Positions 14,127 through 22,988 of a stretch of DNA of 29,112 nt are shown in pieces. The translations under genes and the position numbers were made by a program. Position 1 is the first letter of the stretch. Each line of letters starts with the position of its first letter. The stretch is from a virus: positions 1 through 29,112 of the IMG/VR virus record IMGVR_UViG_3300025326_001007. The stretch is one strand, 5' to 3'. The notes beneath the pieces are model-generated. The model ran no database searches. It was given only the letters and a program-made list of their open reading frames with translations, and was not told the origin of the DNA.

Positions 14127-14380
14127 GAGACGGAGAAGTAAACCACCCCGTCGACTTCCCAGGTCTGGACACTCTTCTTCAGGCGCTTTGCGGCACGGGC
14201 AACACGAAGCGTGATGCCACGCTTTGTTTCGTCGCCCACGATGGTGAGCATTCCCACCTTACCAACGGAGATGCTCTGAATATGCTTCTCGTACTCTCGC
14301 ATCCGCCCTGCGAACCGGCCGTTGCCCTTCCGCGTTGGCGGTGGAGCCTCTTTATCAGTGATGACGGTAAATGTTGCCAT
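14123..14380 (-). CDS. 85-aa basic hypothetical protein
   Basis: A near-consensus ribosome site (AAGGAGG, seven bases before the ATG at 14380) suggests high expression. The start MATFTVITDKEAPPPTRKGN is followed by a basic central helix (RFAGRMREYEKHI). A beta-hairpin core follows (VGKVGMLTIVGDETKRGITL), and the protein ends with an Arg/Lys-rich helix and strand (RVARAAKRLKKS, then WEVDGVVYFSV). The 'E-T-K-R-x-x-x-L-R-V-x-x-A-A-K' pattern with a final short strand occurs in small phage proteins I have seen without function. DNA binding is plausible from charge. The gene ends exactly where the candidate promoter begins. Confidence 0.65.
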   Translation of the reverse strand: MATFTVITDKEAPPPTRKGNGRFAGRMREYEKHIQSISVGKVGMLTIVGDETKRGITLRVARAAKRLKKSVQTWEVDGVVYFSVS

Positions 14381-14446
14381 TGGAAACCTCCTTCAAGAAG
14401 ATTACCAAAGGCCACCATTCGAATCAACTCCCATGCCGACGCCGAT

Positions 14447-14635
14447 TCATGCCCTTCCCTCGATTCTGCCATCGCAGCGGATGCATAGGCCGGTGTAGGG
14501 CGTGCCGGAAGGAACATTTATACTTTGACGCCGCCCGCACCAGCAGCATCTTACCGCGACGAGCCGGAGCGTGAGTGTGGCCCGCGCCCCCGTCGTCACC
14601 TGGTCCTTCTGTGGAAGGGCGAGCCGCGTCATCAT
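14447..14635 (-). CDS. 62-aa zinc-ribbon-like protein
   Basis: The ATG at 14635 overlaps the stop of the 1542-aa gene (ATGA). The protein carries two CxxC knuckles, C30-x2-C33 (within RCCWCGR) and C51-x2-C54 (LCIRCDG), 17 residues apart. That is the usual layout of a small zinc ribbon. The N-terminal 28 residues are polar. Zinc ribbons of this size bind nucleic acid or act as structural partners. The gene overlaps one copy of the hairpin repeat (14604-14619). Confidence 0.55.
   Translation of the reverse strand: MMTRLALPQKDQVTTGARATLTLRLVAVRCCWCGRRQSINVPSGTPYTGLCIRCDGRIEGRA
14604..14619. repeat. Dispersed hairpin repeat, copy in zinc-ribbon gene
   Basis: TCCTTC-TGTG-GAAGGG: a five-base-pair perfect stem with one further G-T pair. 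It lies in the N-terminal coding part of the 62-aa gene. Confidence 0.55.
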
Positions 14636-17600
14636 TTCTGCCCCGCCAGCCAGTTAAGGATGTCCTTGTCCGAGGTCACGTCGTAGCCCCACTGAAGCGC
14701 CTTCTTCGCGAGCTGAGGATTGTTCGCGATCCACGGGTCGCGGGAAGTCTTCCGATACCAGTCATTGAAGCCCTGCACCGGCTTGTACGACTCGATGCCA
14801 TTGCGAAGTTGGGCAAGGACCGCCGGGTCAGTGTTGCCAGCGGCGGCCTTTTTCACCATGGAATCAACCCACTCGTAGTAGTCCATGCCGGGCGTGGGCG
14901 CCACGTAAGCCTTGGCCAGCCAACCATTCTTCACGGCCTGAGCGAAAGCGTTGTCCTTCAAATCGAAGTAACCACTGTCTGCGATGGTCTTCACGTCGGC
15001 CCGGTAGCGCTTCACCGTCTCCGTGCCGCTCTGCTTCAGCCCAAGTAGTCTATCAAGTTCGGCCTGCTTCTCTTGTGGCTGCGAGGCCAGCCATGCGTCA
15101 ACCTTGTCCCAATCGACATCCACTCCGTTTGGAGCCACATTCTTGCGGATCTCGGCATAATAGGCGTCTGCGATGTCCTCAATCTTCTGCGGTGGCTGAT
15201 TGTGGTAAACCGCGTCGAGCGCCCCCTTGATCATGTCCTGTCGCCTATGGAGGTTGTCCCTCCAGCGGTCGGGCTTCAGCGTCCTCGCAGCTAGCGCCGA
15301 GTCGTCTTCTATCTGCCCCCTCTCGACCTCATCCTTAATCTCTGTCACTACAAGAAGGCGGGCGGCCTTATCCGACCGCTGCGCTGATTCTTCCAGCCCC
15401 TGTCGTTCCAGCTTCTGCCTCTCGGCATCCTGCCCAACCCACTGATTGACAAGCGCCTTCCCATCATCCGTCTTCACGTCCGCCCAGTAGTCTCGCCCGG
15501 TCTGTTCCTTGTACTGGCGCGCGAGTTGATCGGAGGGGCCTTCCTTATACGTCTGAAAACCCGCGAACTCCAGTCCTGAACGAACAACGTCGAAACCCTC
15601 ATTCTTGATCTGAGAAGCAATCGGTGGGATTGGTAGCGTATTCCAAACGCGCTCGGCGGCACCCATCCCCTTCCCATAATCGCCCAGGCGCCAGCCGCGT
15701 TGCGGATCGTATCCGAGTCCAGCAGCAGCTTCAAAGATCCTGAATGGCGGAGAAGAACTGGAAAGCGCCAGCTTCAGCCAGGCCTCTCCCACCCCCTCGA
15801 CATCTCCCTCTGATAGCGCACGGAAGCTCCGCACTACAGCCTTGGCGACAGCAAGCTGGGGGAACACCTGCATCGTCATCCCCGGCAGTTTCATCATGCC
15901 GAACCCCGGCTTCGATGGATCAAGCTCTATCTCTCCACCGAAGTAGTCAGTGACGAGTTTCCCAGTCGCCAGCGTACTTGCTCCCCATGATGCTATCGCA
16001 GTCGCTGCAAGCATTCGTTCTGTAGGAGAAGATGCTGGGCTTACCAGCTTCCCAACCTGAAGAATTTGAGCAATTCTGGCACGCAGCATTGGCGGCGAGA
16101 GAATGGCCGCTTTTTCCGCTGCCGCGCGCTGAGCCTTAAGAGCAGGCTTCCAATAGCTAGTGTTGCTGTCCGCAAACATCGCCGCTGCATAGCGCACCTT
16201 CGGGTCCATCACATCTTGCCCAACCATCTTTGCCAGGACCAGGTTCCCTTCATGGTTCAGGTTGCGAATGCTTCCAAGCACCTTCCCAAACTGGAAGTTT
16301 GTCAGGGCACGGACAAATGGCACAATCGCCTTCTCATCAAGTGTCATACCCGCTCTACCAAAATGACGGAGGAGCGTTCCCTCACGACTCACGTCCGTGA
16401 TGCCCGTCATAACGCCTTGAGGAACGCCATCGATTGCAAAAGCAATTCGGCGAGGTAGCCCTTCTGGGACTGTCTGAATACCAGCATGAGCAAGGTTCAG
16501 CATCCGATTAACCATCCCAGCAATGATGTTTGGCCCACCGCCCTGTGCCGCATGGAGAACCTGCTGCCCAAACACAGCCATATCCCCGATGCCAAACTGC
16601 ATGTTCTTCCATTCCTGAGAGACGCTGGCCGTACCAGAGATGATGTTATCAGGGCCAAACGGGTGCAACTTTGTCTCATCAACGAACTGCCGCATATTGG
16701 CCGGAACCCCCTGCCGATATCGCAGCTTTAATTCTCGTTCGAGTAGCACGTCCGCCAACTTTCTGGCATCGTCCACTGACATTGATCCAGTATATTCCAA
16801 CGCCCGGATCAGGTCGTTACGAGAGTGAAGAATCGTAGCGAGGTAAGAATCCGCCGGGTCGCCTGCCATTTGAAGCAATCGCTTGTCGATATAATTGGTA
16901 TCGCCCTTCAAACGCGTCAACCCTTCCTGTTGAGTTGTCCAGTGCTCCACTGCTTTCTTCAGGATGACCCGCTGACCCTCATCCTCCACCGCATCATCAA
17001 TGAGCTTGTACGCTGTCGCGTTCACCCGGCTCACCGACTGCGACAGTTCTTTAGGGATGTCACCCCGCGCACCCAGCACCTGGCCAGGACTCGGCGGCGC
17101 CATCGCTTTCTCCGCCACCCTACCAGCCTGAGACTGCAAACGCTCTGCGCGAGCCGTAAGTTGCCCTTGTCCAATAGCACGCATCTCGTCCGATGTGCGA
17201 ACCATGTTATTCAGCTCATCAAGGGCAGCTTGATCAAGCTCGTTCTGAGCGGCAATGGTTTTCCATTTGGCCGCTTGTGCTGCCCGATCCGCCACTTCCT
17301 GGTTACGTGCGGCAGCGTTCGTCGCCTTCTGTAACGTTTGCTGCTCCTCGCGCTTCGCCACTACTGCTTTCTTCTCTGCCCAGCGGGTCGCCTCACGAAC
17401 CTCCAATCGATTGACTTCCGAATCGGCCTGAACTGCCCGCCGCTGGGCCTCCTCTGCCGCCTTCTTCCAGGCAGGCGTTGTTGGATGGAGCTTTGCCTGA
17501 TCATCAAGCTGACTGGCCAACTCGCGTTGTCGCTGCCCGATCAACTCCTGCTTGCGGATCAATGAATCAGCTTCGCCGCGAGCAGCTTTGATCCTGGCAA

Positions 17601-19260
17601 TGTCCGCCAAATCCTCCGGCAAAAGCCGCGCCATCCCGGTAGGGAGCTTAACGTTCTGCCGTTCCAGCAGATCCCCAACCTTCGGCCCAAAAGTCTTCCG
17701 AGCCCACTCCAATTCATTTGGCTGAAGACGGCGGCCATCGATGATTTTTTCCAGCGCGCTATCAGCTCCCGCAACACGGTAATTCTCGAACCATGGGAGC
17801 TTCCCCTGATTGATGTCTGTGAGAACACGGCCAACCACTGCATTCTTCTCGACATCAGTAAAGGCCACGCCAGGCAACACTTCCCGCTGGAAAGAGCCAA
17901 CCGCTGATGCTTGTCTGGCTGCCCCGGCTATCTCTTCTGGCGACTGTTCAAGGTTCAAACCCTTCTCAATCCGCCGCAGCGTCGCGCCTGCCTGTGCCGC
18001 ACGGCCCGCAATGTTTTCTGCCTCGGCAGTCCCGGAAAGGCGATACTTTTGTTGTGCCCTAAGTGAATCCTCGATCTTCACGACAGCGGCATCGAAAGGA
18101 TCAGTGCTCTTTGCCGCGACTTTTGGTTTGCTCCTGACCACCCCCCCCGCCTCACCACGCCGGACAATCTGCCCTCCCATCATCTCAACAGGTTCAGCTT
18201 CCCATACCCTCGCCTTCGCCAGCCCCTTCGCCCCAGCCCTGCCGATTTCCGGGCCGTACCAACCCCCAACGCCACCAGCAAGGCCTCCACCAAGCTGCCC
18301 TACCCACTCCGGCGCTCCCACCTGCTCCGCAACCGCACCACCTGCCTCAGCACCATAAGTCGCCCCCAGCGCCGCCAATCCGGTACGCCCCAACCCCTTC
18401 GCCACGCCACCCGCGAAGGTACCCCCCACCGGGATCGTCGCGATCCCCAACGGACTCGTCAACCCACCTATCACATCACGCGCCGGGAAATACCAGGGAT
18501 TCGGAGCCTTGCTCAGCAAGTCTTTCGGAATCAGCGATTGCATTGCCCACGCAAACGGATCAGGCGTTGTCCCACCGAAGCCACGGTTGTACTCGCGTTG
18601 CAACGTCGAAGCCGGGACCTGCATCTCAACTTCGCGTTGGCGCTCGATCGGTAATTCTCCCCAGGGCGTCATTCGCGGAGCCGACCCCGCTGGCAACCCC
18701 GTGTTCAGCGCCGCCCCCGGCCCGGCCCTGAACGGCGCTTCCGGCTCCGGCTTCCACATGTCGAGGATGTTTTGGTACGTCGGGTCCGTGACGCCCTGAA
18801 TGTCGAACGCCTTGCGGACGCCCTGCCCCATGTAGGGCGCGGGCTGCTGAAGCCAGTCTTGTTCCCGATAAGGCAGCCTGGTTTCGGCCAACGGCTCGGC
18901 TGCCCGAAATCGATCTTCCCAGTCACGTTCTGCCTGCGCGTACTCCGCCCCATAAGTAGCGTCAACCCCCGGCAACAATCCCCGAGGAATCTTCTCGTAA
19001 TACTCCCCGGTAGGATCAACAACGCCCTCTTCCGGAACAGGCGTGTACTTGCTCACGTCGTAGGCAGGTTGCCAGTCTGTGGGCCCGGCGGGAGTGGCGC
19101 CGTAACCCCAGTCCTTGTTAGGCCCCCAGAGCCGCCTGGAAACGGTGTCGTACCAGTCGTTCTTTCCTTCATCCCAAATCACGTTGGGATTGTTCGGGTC
19201 GCGGATCGGCTGGCGTGGGGTTTCTAGGCCCGTATACTCGTCAGTGGTGAGAAGTACCAT
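14632..19260 (-). CDS. Giant putative internal (injected) virion protein, 1542 aa
   Basis: This is the largest gene. Residues 1-230 are aromatic and Pro-rich (YTGLETPRQP, EGKNDWYDTV). Residues about 260-345 are Gly/Ala-rich and weakly hydrophobic (GGLTSPLGIATIPVGGTFAG, then AGGAVAEQVG). Residues about 540-720 are long charged helices (QRQRELASQLDDQAKL and onwards). Residues 780-1200 are helical with another mobile hydrophobic stretch near 1092 (ATAIASWGASTLATGKLV). The C-terminal 300 residues are charged helices, including one (ELDRLLGLKQSGTETVKRYR) near 1410. Long, mostly helical proteins encoded between portal and capsid genes are typical of internal core or ejection proteins of podoviruses, which travel with the DNA through the cell envelope. 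No lysozyme, protease or polymerase motif is visible. Confidence 0.6.
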   Translation of the reverse strand: MVLLTTDEYTGLETPRQPIRDPNNPNVIWDEGKNDWYDTVSRRLWGPNKDWGYGATPAGPTDWQPAYDVSKYTPVPEEGVVDPTGEYYEKIPRGLLPGVDATYGAEYAQAERDWEDRFRAAEPLAETRLPYREQDWLQQPAPYMGQGVRKAFDIQGVTDPTYQNILDMWKPEPEAPFRAGPGAALNTGLPAGSAPRMTPWGELPIERQREVEMQVPASTLQREYNRGFGGTTPDPFAWAMQSLIPKDLLSKAPNPWYFPARDVIGGLTSPLGIATIPVGGTFAGGVAKGLGRTGLAALGATYGAEAGGAVAEQVGAPEWVGQLGGGLAGGVGGWYGPEIGRAGAKGLAKARVWEAEPVEMMGGQIVRRGEAGGVVRSKPKVAAKSTDPFDAAVVKIEDSLRAQQKYRLSGTAEAENIAGRAAQAGATLRRIEKGLNLEQSPEEIAGAARQASAVGSFQREVLPGVAFTDVEKNAVVGRVLTDINQGKLPWFENYRVAGADSALEKIIDGRRLQPNELEWARKTFGPKVGDLLERQNVKLPTGMARLLPEDLADIARIKAARGEADSLIRKQELIGQRQRELASQLDDQAKLHPTTPAWKKAAEEAQRRAVQADSEVNRLEVREATRWAEKKAVVAKREEQQTLQKATNAAARNQEVADRAAQAAKWKTIAAQNELDQAALDELNNMVRTSDEMRAIGQGQLTARAERLQSQAGRVAEKAMAPPSPGQVLGARGDIPKELSQSVSRVNATAYKLIDDAVEDEGQRVILKKAVEHWTTQQEGLTRLKGDTNYIDKRLLQMAGDPADSYLATILHSRNDLIRALEYTGSMSVDDARKLADVLLERELKLRYRQGVPANMRQFVDETKLHPFGPDNIISGTASVSQEWKNMQFGIGDMAVFGQQVLHAAQGGGPNIIAGMVNRMLNLAHAGIQTVPEGLPRRIAFAIDGVPQGVMTGITDVSREGTLLRHFGRAGMTLDEKAIVPFVRALTNFQFGKVLGSIRNLNHEGNLVLAKMVGQDVMDPKVRYAAAMFADSNTSYWKPALKAQRAAAEKAAILSPPMLRARIAQILQVGKLVSPASSPTERMLAATAIASWGASTLATGKLVTDYFGGEIELDPSKPGFGMMKLPGMTMQVFPQLAVAKAVVRSFRALSEGDVEGVGEAWLKLALSSSSPPFRIFEAAAGLGYDPQRGWRLGDYGKGMGAAERVWNTLPIPPIASQIKNEGFDVVRSGLEFAGFQTYKEGPSDQLARQYKEQTGRDYWADVKTDDGKALVNQWVGQDAERQKLERQGLEESAQRSDKAARLLVVTEIKDEVERGQIEDDSALAARTLKPDRWRDNLHRRQDMIKGALDAVYHNQPPQKIEDIADAYYAEIRKNVAPNGVDVDWDKVDAWLASQPQEKQAELDRLLGLKQSGTETVKRYRADVKTIADSGYFDLKDNAFAQAVKNGWLAKAYVAPTPGMDYYEWVDSMVKKAAAGNTDPAVLAQLRNGIESYKPVQGFNDWYRKTSRDPWIANNPQLAKKALQWGYDVTSDKDILNWLAGQK

Positions 19261-19273
19261 TTTACGATCTCAC

Positions 19274-21796
19274 TCAATACCCGACCTTAACGCTGCTCTT
19301 CGACGCCTGCGGCAACCTCCACATCAACTCCTCCTGAAGCTGATCCTCTACCGGCACCCCATACTTCGTCTGGACGCCCTGGAAATAGAGCTTCTTCAGC
19401 GAGTCCAGCAACGACGAAAAGCCGATGTGCCGCGTGTTAAGTTGCGGGTACTGGACGTTCTCCCGAAGGTTACGAATCTCGTCCATGATCGACTCCAGTC
19501 CCGCCGGGACCGGTGCCTGGTATGGATTCGCAGGGATCGACTCGATGCCGGGCAGGAAGCCCGGCTGCGTGGCTGGAGGCGCAGAATGAAGACCACCTTC
19601 TGACTTCACAACCGGCGCAGGGGGGCCTAACGGGTTGTTTGGATCGACACCCCCTGGGCCGCCCTCCCACATAATTGGAAGCGAAGTGGCCGTCACCGGG
19701 GGCGGAGAGGTAACCGTTGGAGACACTACAGGAGAAGCGGGGATAGCCCCCGGTGACGGTGTGGGTTGCAGAGCCGGCACAGCCAATGACGGCGGCGGTG
19801 GCGCTGCCGTCGCTGGTGGGGCGCTCACTGTGGAAGGGGATACAGGAGCGCTCGCCACCGGCTGTTGCGCTGGGGCAGCATCGTTCGTGATCGGCTGCGT
19901 TGTGTACGTCGTTGGCGCCGGTACTGGCGCGGGAGCCGGAGCCTGGTAAGAACCCGCGAGATTGCCGTAGTAAGAGGTCAGGTTCATCGGATCGCCAAAG
20001 TAAGCCGCGATGCTGGCGTAGGGGTCAGAACCAATGTATGTCCCCCCTGCAAACCCCTTCACCCCCGTCATCCTGCGACGATCCATCATCCGCTCCGTCT
20101 GCCCGTGCGGGACTACCCCGATCGGCGCCCCCGTCGGGTTGACGTACATCTCCCGCCCGCGTTCATCCCCCAGGAACATCTGAGCCCGCGTCATCCCGCC
20201 CCTTGCCATCTTCTTGACGTATTGCCCTGTTACAGGATCGATCGTGTACTCGCCACCCATGGCTTCTTCGAACGTTGTGGCTAACGGCTTCGTGGCACTC
20301 TCGGGCGTCGGTATCGTCCCTCCCGGATTCGGCCCCTCGGCATATACCTTCGGCTTCTGCGACGCATACCACGGAGCCAGCGTCTCCGGGTCAACCATGC
20401 CCTCTACACCACCCGGCTGTGTACTGGCCCAGGCAAGCTGGCTGTCTGACAGACCACCAGGCGAAGGAATCGCCGGCGCAAGACTTGTATCGGCCCACTT
20501 CACCACGGAAGGTTGACGCCTCGCCCCTCCAGCATCGGCAGTCGCCACCGGCGATACCGCTCCGGCAGCGGCTCCTAACTCGTTGCCCGCCACCGGCGGG
20601 GGAATATCCGTCCCACTCGCCACGGGCCCAGCTCCACCTCCCGGGGCAGGCATCCCTGTTCCGCCCCCACTACTACCCATGCCTCGCTGCAACGCTAGCG
20701 TCAGCGCCGCCGGCAACATGGCGTTGCTCGACAGGGCCGTAGCCCCACCCCTCAGCGCGTTGATGATGTTCCCGCCACCCGCCGCGTAGAATGCAGGCAA
20801 CGCCGCCGGGTCGTAGCTGCCAATCACGTCGGCAAGCTGCTTCGCCGCCGAGAGGCCCAGACTGGTTTTCGACAGCCCCAGCTCCTCCGTTGTCTTCCAG
20901 AGCTGGAACGCCCGGTCGAGGTCATTCTGCCCCCCCTGAAATCCTTGCTGAGCAAGCAAGCGTTGCATCGCCGCCGCATCGCCCGCCGCCGCCTCGCCAG
21001 CGTAGTCGCGCGCTGGCCCGGAGTAACCGCCACCACCACCGCCGCCGCCGCCGCCGCCGCTACTCGGCGTGCTGGGCTTTGGCCCCCAAAGAAGATCCCA
21101 TTTCCCAGTCTTCGGGTTGAACTGGTAGGTGTTGCCGGTGGCATCCTGGCGGGTTGTGGGGGTGTCAACTTCGCCTCCCCCAGTGTAAAGCGAGCCGTCC
21201 GGATTGACGGGTCTCCCGTCAGCCAGAACATACCCCGTTGGGCTCTTGCTCGACGGGATGGCGTAGATCGAGATGCCTTGCGCGGTAATACCGCTACCGG
21301 GATAAGACTCGCCCCCTGTCGTCCCTTTCCCCTTGAAAACCAGCACCTTCTCTTTCGTCAACTCGTTGTAGTCGTACACGTCACCCGTTGCCGGGTCGGT
21401 AATCCGAGACCACGCCGACGTGGAACCTGGATTCAGGGATACAGAAACGCCCGCTTGCGACGGGGCCTGTGGATTACCAATGTATGTCCCCGGCTGGCCA
21501 TTATCGTCCAGGTAGTAAGTGCCATAGCCCTGCGGACCGTTACCCGTCCACATCTTAGCTGTAGCCGCCGGCATCTCCCACTGCTCGGTAACAAAGTTGA
21601 AAACAGCACCAGGAGTGCTGGAGTTAACTCCCCCACCGCTACCGCCACCACCACCGCCACCAGGACTTGCCGGCGCACCGTACGGCGACATGTCTGCGTT
21701 GTACCAGGAACCACCACCATCCGGGCTGTAATGCCCCACCCCGTCCGCAATCCACCCTCGACGGACCAGTTCTTGCCATTCTTGTGGACTAGGCAT
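19274..21796 (-). CDS. Low-complexity virion protein (840 aa)
   Basis: The ribosome site GGAAGGAAGAG precedes the ATG at 21796. The N-terminal 45 residues form a small WQELVRRGW-type domain. Gly-rich linkers follow at residues about 45-56, and an 11-Gly run at 247-257. Between them lie short Tyr/Asp/Gly repeats (DPATGDVYDYNELTKEKVLV; QDATGNTYQFNPKTGKWDLL). Around residues 530-575 a motif FLGDERGREMYVNPTGAPIG, then VVPHGQTERMM, resembles the 'GERGPE-x-x-x-PTG-x-x-V-x-P' element of tape-measure and internal phage proteins. Residues 610-720 are Pro/Ala/Thr-rich, and a helical C-terminus ends it. It is probably partly disordered and packed inside or at the tail of the particle together with the 1542-aa protein. 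Confidence 0.6.
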   Translation of the reverse strand: MPSPQEWQELVRRGWIADGVGHYSPDGGGSWYNADMSPYGAPASPGGGGGGGSGGGVNSSTPGAVFNFVTEQWEMPAATAKMWTGNGPQGYGTYYLDDNGQPGTYIGNPQAPSQAGVSVSLNPGSTSAWSRITDPATGDVYDYNELTKEKVLVFKGKGTTGGESYPGSGITAQGISIYAIPSSKSPTGYVLADGRPVNPDGSLYTGGGEVDTPTTRQDATGNTYQFNPKTGKWDLLWGPKPSTPSSGGGGGGGGGGGYSGPARDYAGEAAAGDAAAMQRLLAQQGFQGGQNDLDRAFQLWKTTEELGLSKTSLGLSAAKQLADVIGSYDPAALPAFYAAGGGNIINALRGGATALSSNAMLPAALTLALQRGMGSSGGGTGMPAPGGGAGPVASGTDIPPPVAGNELGAAAGAVSPVATADAGGARRQPSVVKWADTSLAPAIPSPGGLSDSQLAWASTQPGGVEGMVDPETLAPWYASQKPKVYAEGPNPGGTIPTPESATKPLATTFEEAMGGEYTIDPVTGQYVKKMARGGMTRAQMFLGDERGREMYVNPTGAPIGVVPHGQTERMMDRRRMTGVKGFAGGTYIGSDPYASIAAYFGDPMNLTSYYGNLAGSYQAPAPAPVPAPTTYTTQPITNDAAPAQQPVASAPVSPSTVSAPPATAAPPPPSLAVPALQPTPSPGAIPASPVVSPTVTSPPPVTATSLPIMWEGGPGGVDPNNPLGPPAPVVKSEGGLHSAPPATQPGFLPGIESIPANPYQAPVPAGLESIMDEIRNLRENVQYPQLNTRHIGFSSLLDSLKKLYFQGVQTKYGVPVEDQLQEELMWRLPQASKSSVKVGY
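21026..21058. repeat. GGN trinucleotide tract coding 11 glycines
   Basis: Eleven consecutive Gly codons (mostly GGC, some GGT) in the 840-aa protein form a simple repeat that can change length by slippage without shifting frame. A second shorter Gly tract lies near its N-terminus. Confidence 0.85.
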
Positions 21797-21799
21797 CTC

Positions 21800-21955
21800 T
21801 CATCTCTTCCTTCCCCAGATTTCGACCGTCTGACACAACAGACACCGCCCGCCACCATCCACAATCTCGTGACGACAACGGACAATCCCCCGCCCCCACG
21901 CCAGCCACTCAACACTGGCATACCTGTCCGCGACGTAAAGCTCCAGAATCGTCAC
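21800..21955 (-). CDS. 51-aa CxxC protein, GTG start
   Basis: I choose the GTG at 21955: it overlaps the upstream stop (GTGA), has AGGAGGGG five bases before it, and all upstream codons in this frame lie within the 133-aa gene. The peptide is VTILELYVADRYASVEWLAW then GRGIVRCRHEIVDGGGRCLL, ending CQTVEIWGRKR. C27, H29, C38 and C41 could bind one zinc ion. No family is recognised. It is one of three small metal-binding-type genes in the virion module. Confidence 0.6.
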   Translation of the reverse strand: MTILELYVADRYASVEWLAWGRGIVRCRHEIVDGGGRCLLCQTVEIWGRKR

Positions 21956-22353
21956 GGCATCCCCTCCTCTTGCATCCTTCCGGGGAAGGACTCCCGTGTC
22001 CTTAAATACCGCTTCAGCTCCTCCGGCCCATTCTCCGCCATCCCCAGATCCAACAGCCACGGCGACCCCAGTAACGTCTCCTTCCCCGGAAGGACGGCCG
22101 CAAACCCCTGGTAAACGAGCAACGCCAGCCACCCTGCCATCCTCGGATTCAGTCTCTTCGGGTCCAACGAGTGCTCCACCGGCGGACTCTTCGCCACCGT
22201 CTTCTCGAACCATTCCCTGTGTTGGACATCAGTGATGGCTTTAAGACCATACCCTGCGCCAAACGCTTTAAGTTGTTCTCGAAAACCCGTTTCTCGTTCC
22301 TTCGCGATCTCCCTCATGTGGTTCCGAAGCGAACCGATGATGTTCTCGGTCAT
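21952..22353 (-). CDS. 133-aa hypothetical protein
   Basis: The ATG at 22353 overlaps the stop of the methyltransferase gene (ATGA). The N-terminal 30 residues are a charged helix (LRNHMREIAKERETGFREQL). A hydrophobic middle (MAGWLALLVYQGFAAVLPGK) might lie in a membrane or a core, and the tail is polar. Two copies of the hairpin repeat are embedded in the second half, encoding LPGKET and FPGRMQ. I do not recognise a family. Its position suggests a minor virion or assembly protein. Confidence 0.6.
   Translation of the reverse strand: MTENIIGSLRNHMREIAKERETGFREQLKAFGAGYGLKAITDVQHREWFEKTVAKSPPVEHSLDPKRLNPRMAGWLALLVYQGFAAVLPGKETLLGSPWLLDLGMAENGPEELKRYLRTRESFPGRMQEEGMP
21975..21990. repeat. Dispersed hairpin repeat, copy near end of 133-aa gene
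   Basis: TCCTTC-CGGG-GAAGGA, a perfect 6-bp stem with a 4-base loop, in the last 15 codons of the 133-aa gene. Confidence 0.65.
22079..22094. repeat. Dispersed hairpin repeat, copy inside 133-aa gene
   Basis: TCCTTC-CCCG-GAAGGA, a perfect 6-bp stem with a 4-base loop, 104 bases upstream of the previous copy in the same gene. Confidence 0.65.
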
Positions 22354-22988
22354 GTCAGATCCCCTCTCAGTGTGAAGACCTCTTGACTCAATCTCTTGGC
22401 GGCAATCTCGCAGTACCGTTCCTCAATCTCAATTCCGATGGCCTTGCGTCCGAGATCCTTCGCAGCCCGGAGTGTTGTGCCGCTGCCCATGAAGGGATCG
22501 AGAATGGTCTTGCCCGCTAAGCGAGAGACAAGCCACTTCATGACGTTGTAGGGCTTCGGTGAGGGGTGATCCATCTTAGCTTCGGTACCGACGACGAAGC
22601 GTTTGATATCGCTGTCCTGGACATACACACTGATTCCCTCAGCGGCGTACACGACGCACGGAATCCAGTTTCCGAAACCGATCGCCCCGTTTGTCATCCC
22701 GTTGATGAGATGGGCCACCAACACCCAGCGATACCTCAACCGGCCTATCTCTTTTGGAAGGCCGCAAAGGTTCCAAACTCCGGGCATCATGCCCATTACG
22801 GGAGCAAGTCGTGCCGCTTCCGCAAACCATTCCGTCGGGAAGCTTTCATCCCATTCAGCCTTATTTACGCCATACGGCGGATCAGTAAGGACGAGATCCA
22901 CGCCCGGCAGCGTCGGCATGATCTCCCGGCAATCTCCGTGATAGATGACAATGCCCGCTTTCGAGTCCTCGTAGTATGGCCTCATCAT
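22350..22988 (-). CDS. Orphan beta-class DNA methyltransferase (212 aa)
   Basis: The order of motifs is that of beta-class N6-adenine or N4-cytosine methyltransferases. The catalytic DPPY (motif IV) is at residues 36-39 within DLVLTDPPYG. The target-recognition part follows (about 50-135), then HPSPKP (motif X) at 141-146, and the S-adenosylmethionine-binding DPFMGSGTT (motif I) at 164-172. DLGRKAIGIEIEERYCEIA comes next. All key residues are present, so the enzyme should be active, methylating adenine N6 or cytosine N4 in phage DNA. No restriction partner is visible, so protection of phage DNA from host restriction or a regulatory role in packaging is likely. The ATG at 22988 overlaps the portal stop. 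The target sequence cannot be read from the gene. Confidence 0.9.
   Translation of the reverse strand: MMRPYYEDSKAGIVIYHGDCREIMPTLPGVDLVLTDPPYGVNKAEWDESFPTEWFAEAARLAPVMGMMPGVWNLCGLPKEIGRLRYRWVLVAHLINGMTNGAIGFGNWIPCVVYAAEGISVYVQDSDIKRFVVGTEAKMDHPSPKPYNVMKWLVSRLAGKTILDPFMGSGTTLRAAKDLGRKAIGIEIEERYCEIAAKRLSQEVFTLRGDLT

Noticed and set aside
21026-21058. Gly-codon tract as a CRISPR-like or tandem array
   Set aside because: The unit is three bases with no spacers; it is a coding microsatellite.
20945-22114. 389-codon plus-strand open frame
   Set aside because: Antisense to the 840-aa gene and the two small genes beside it; low-complexity Thr/Arg sequence.
22350-22988. Methyltransferase as half of a restriction-modification system
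   Set aside because: No restriction endonuclease-like gene lies next to it; both neighbours are coupled virion genes.
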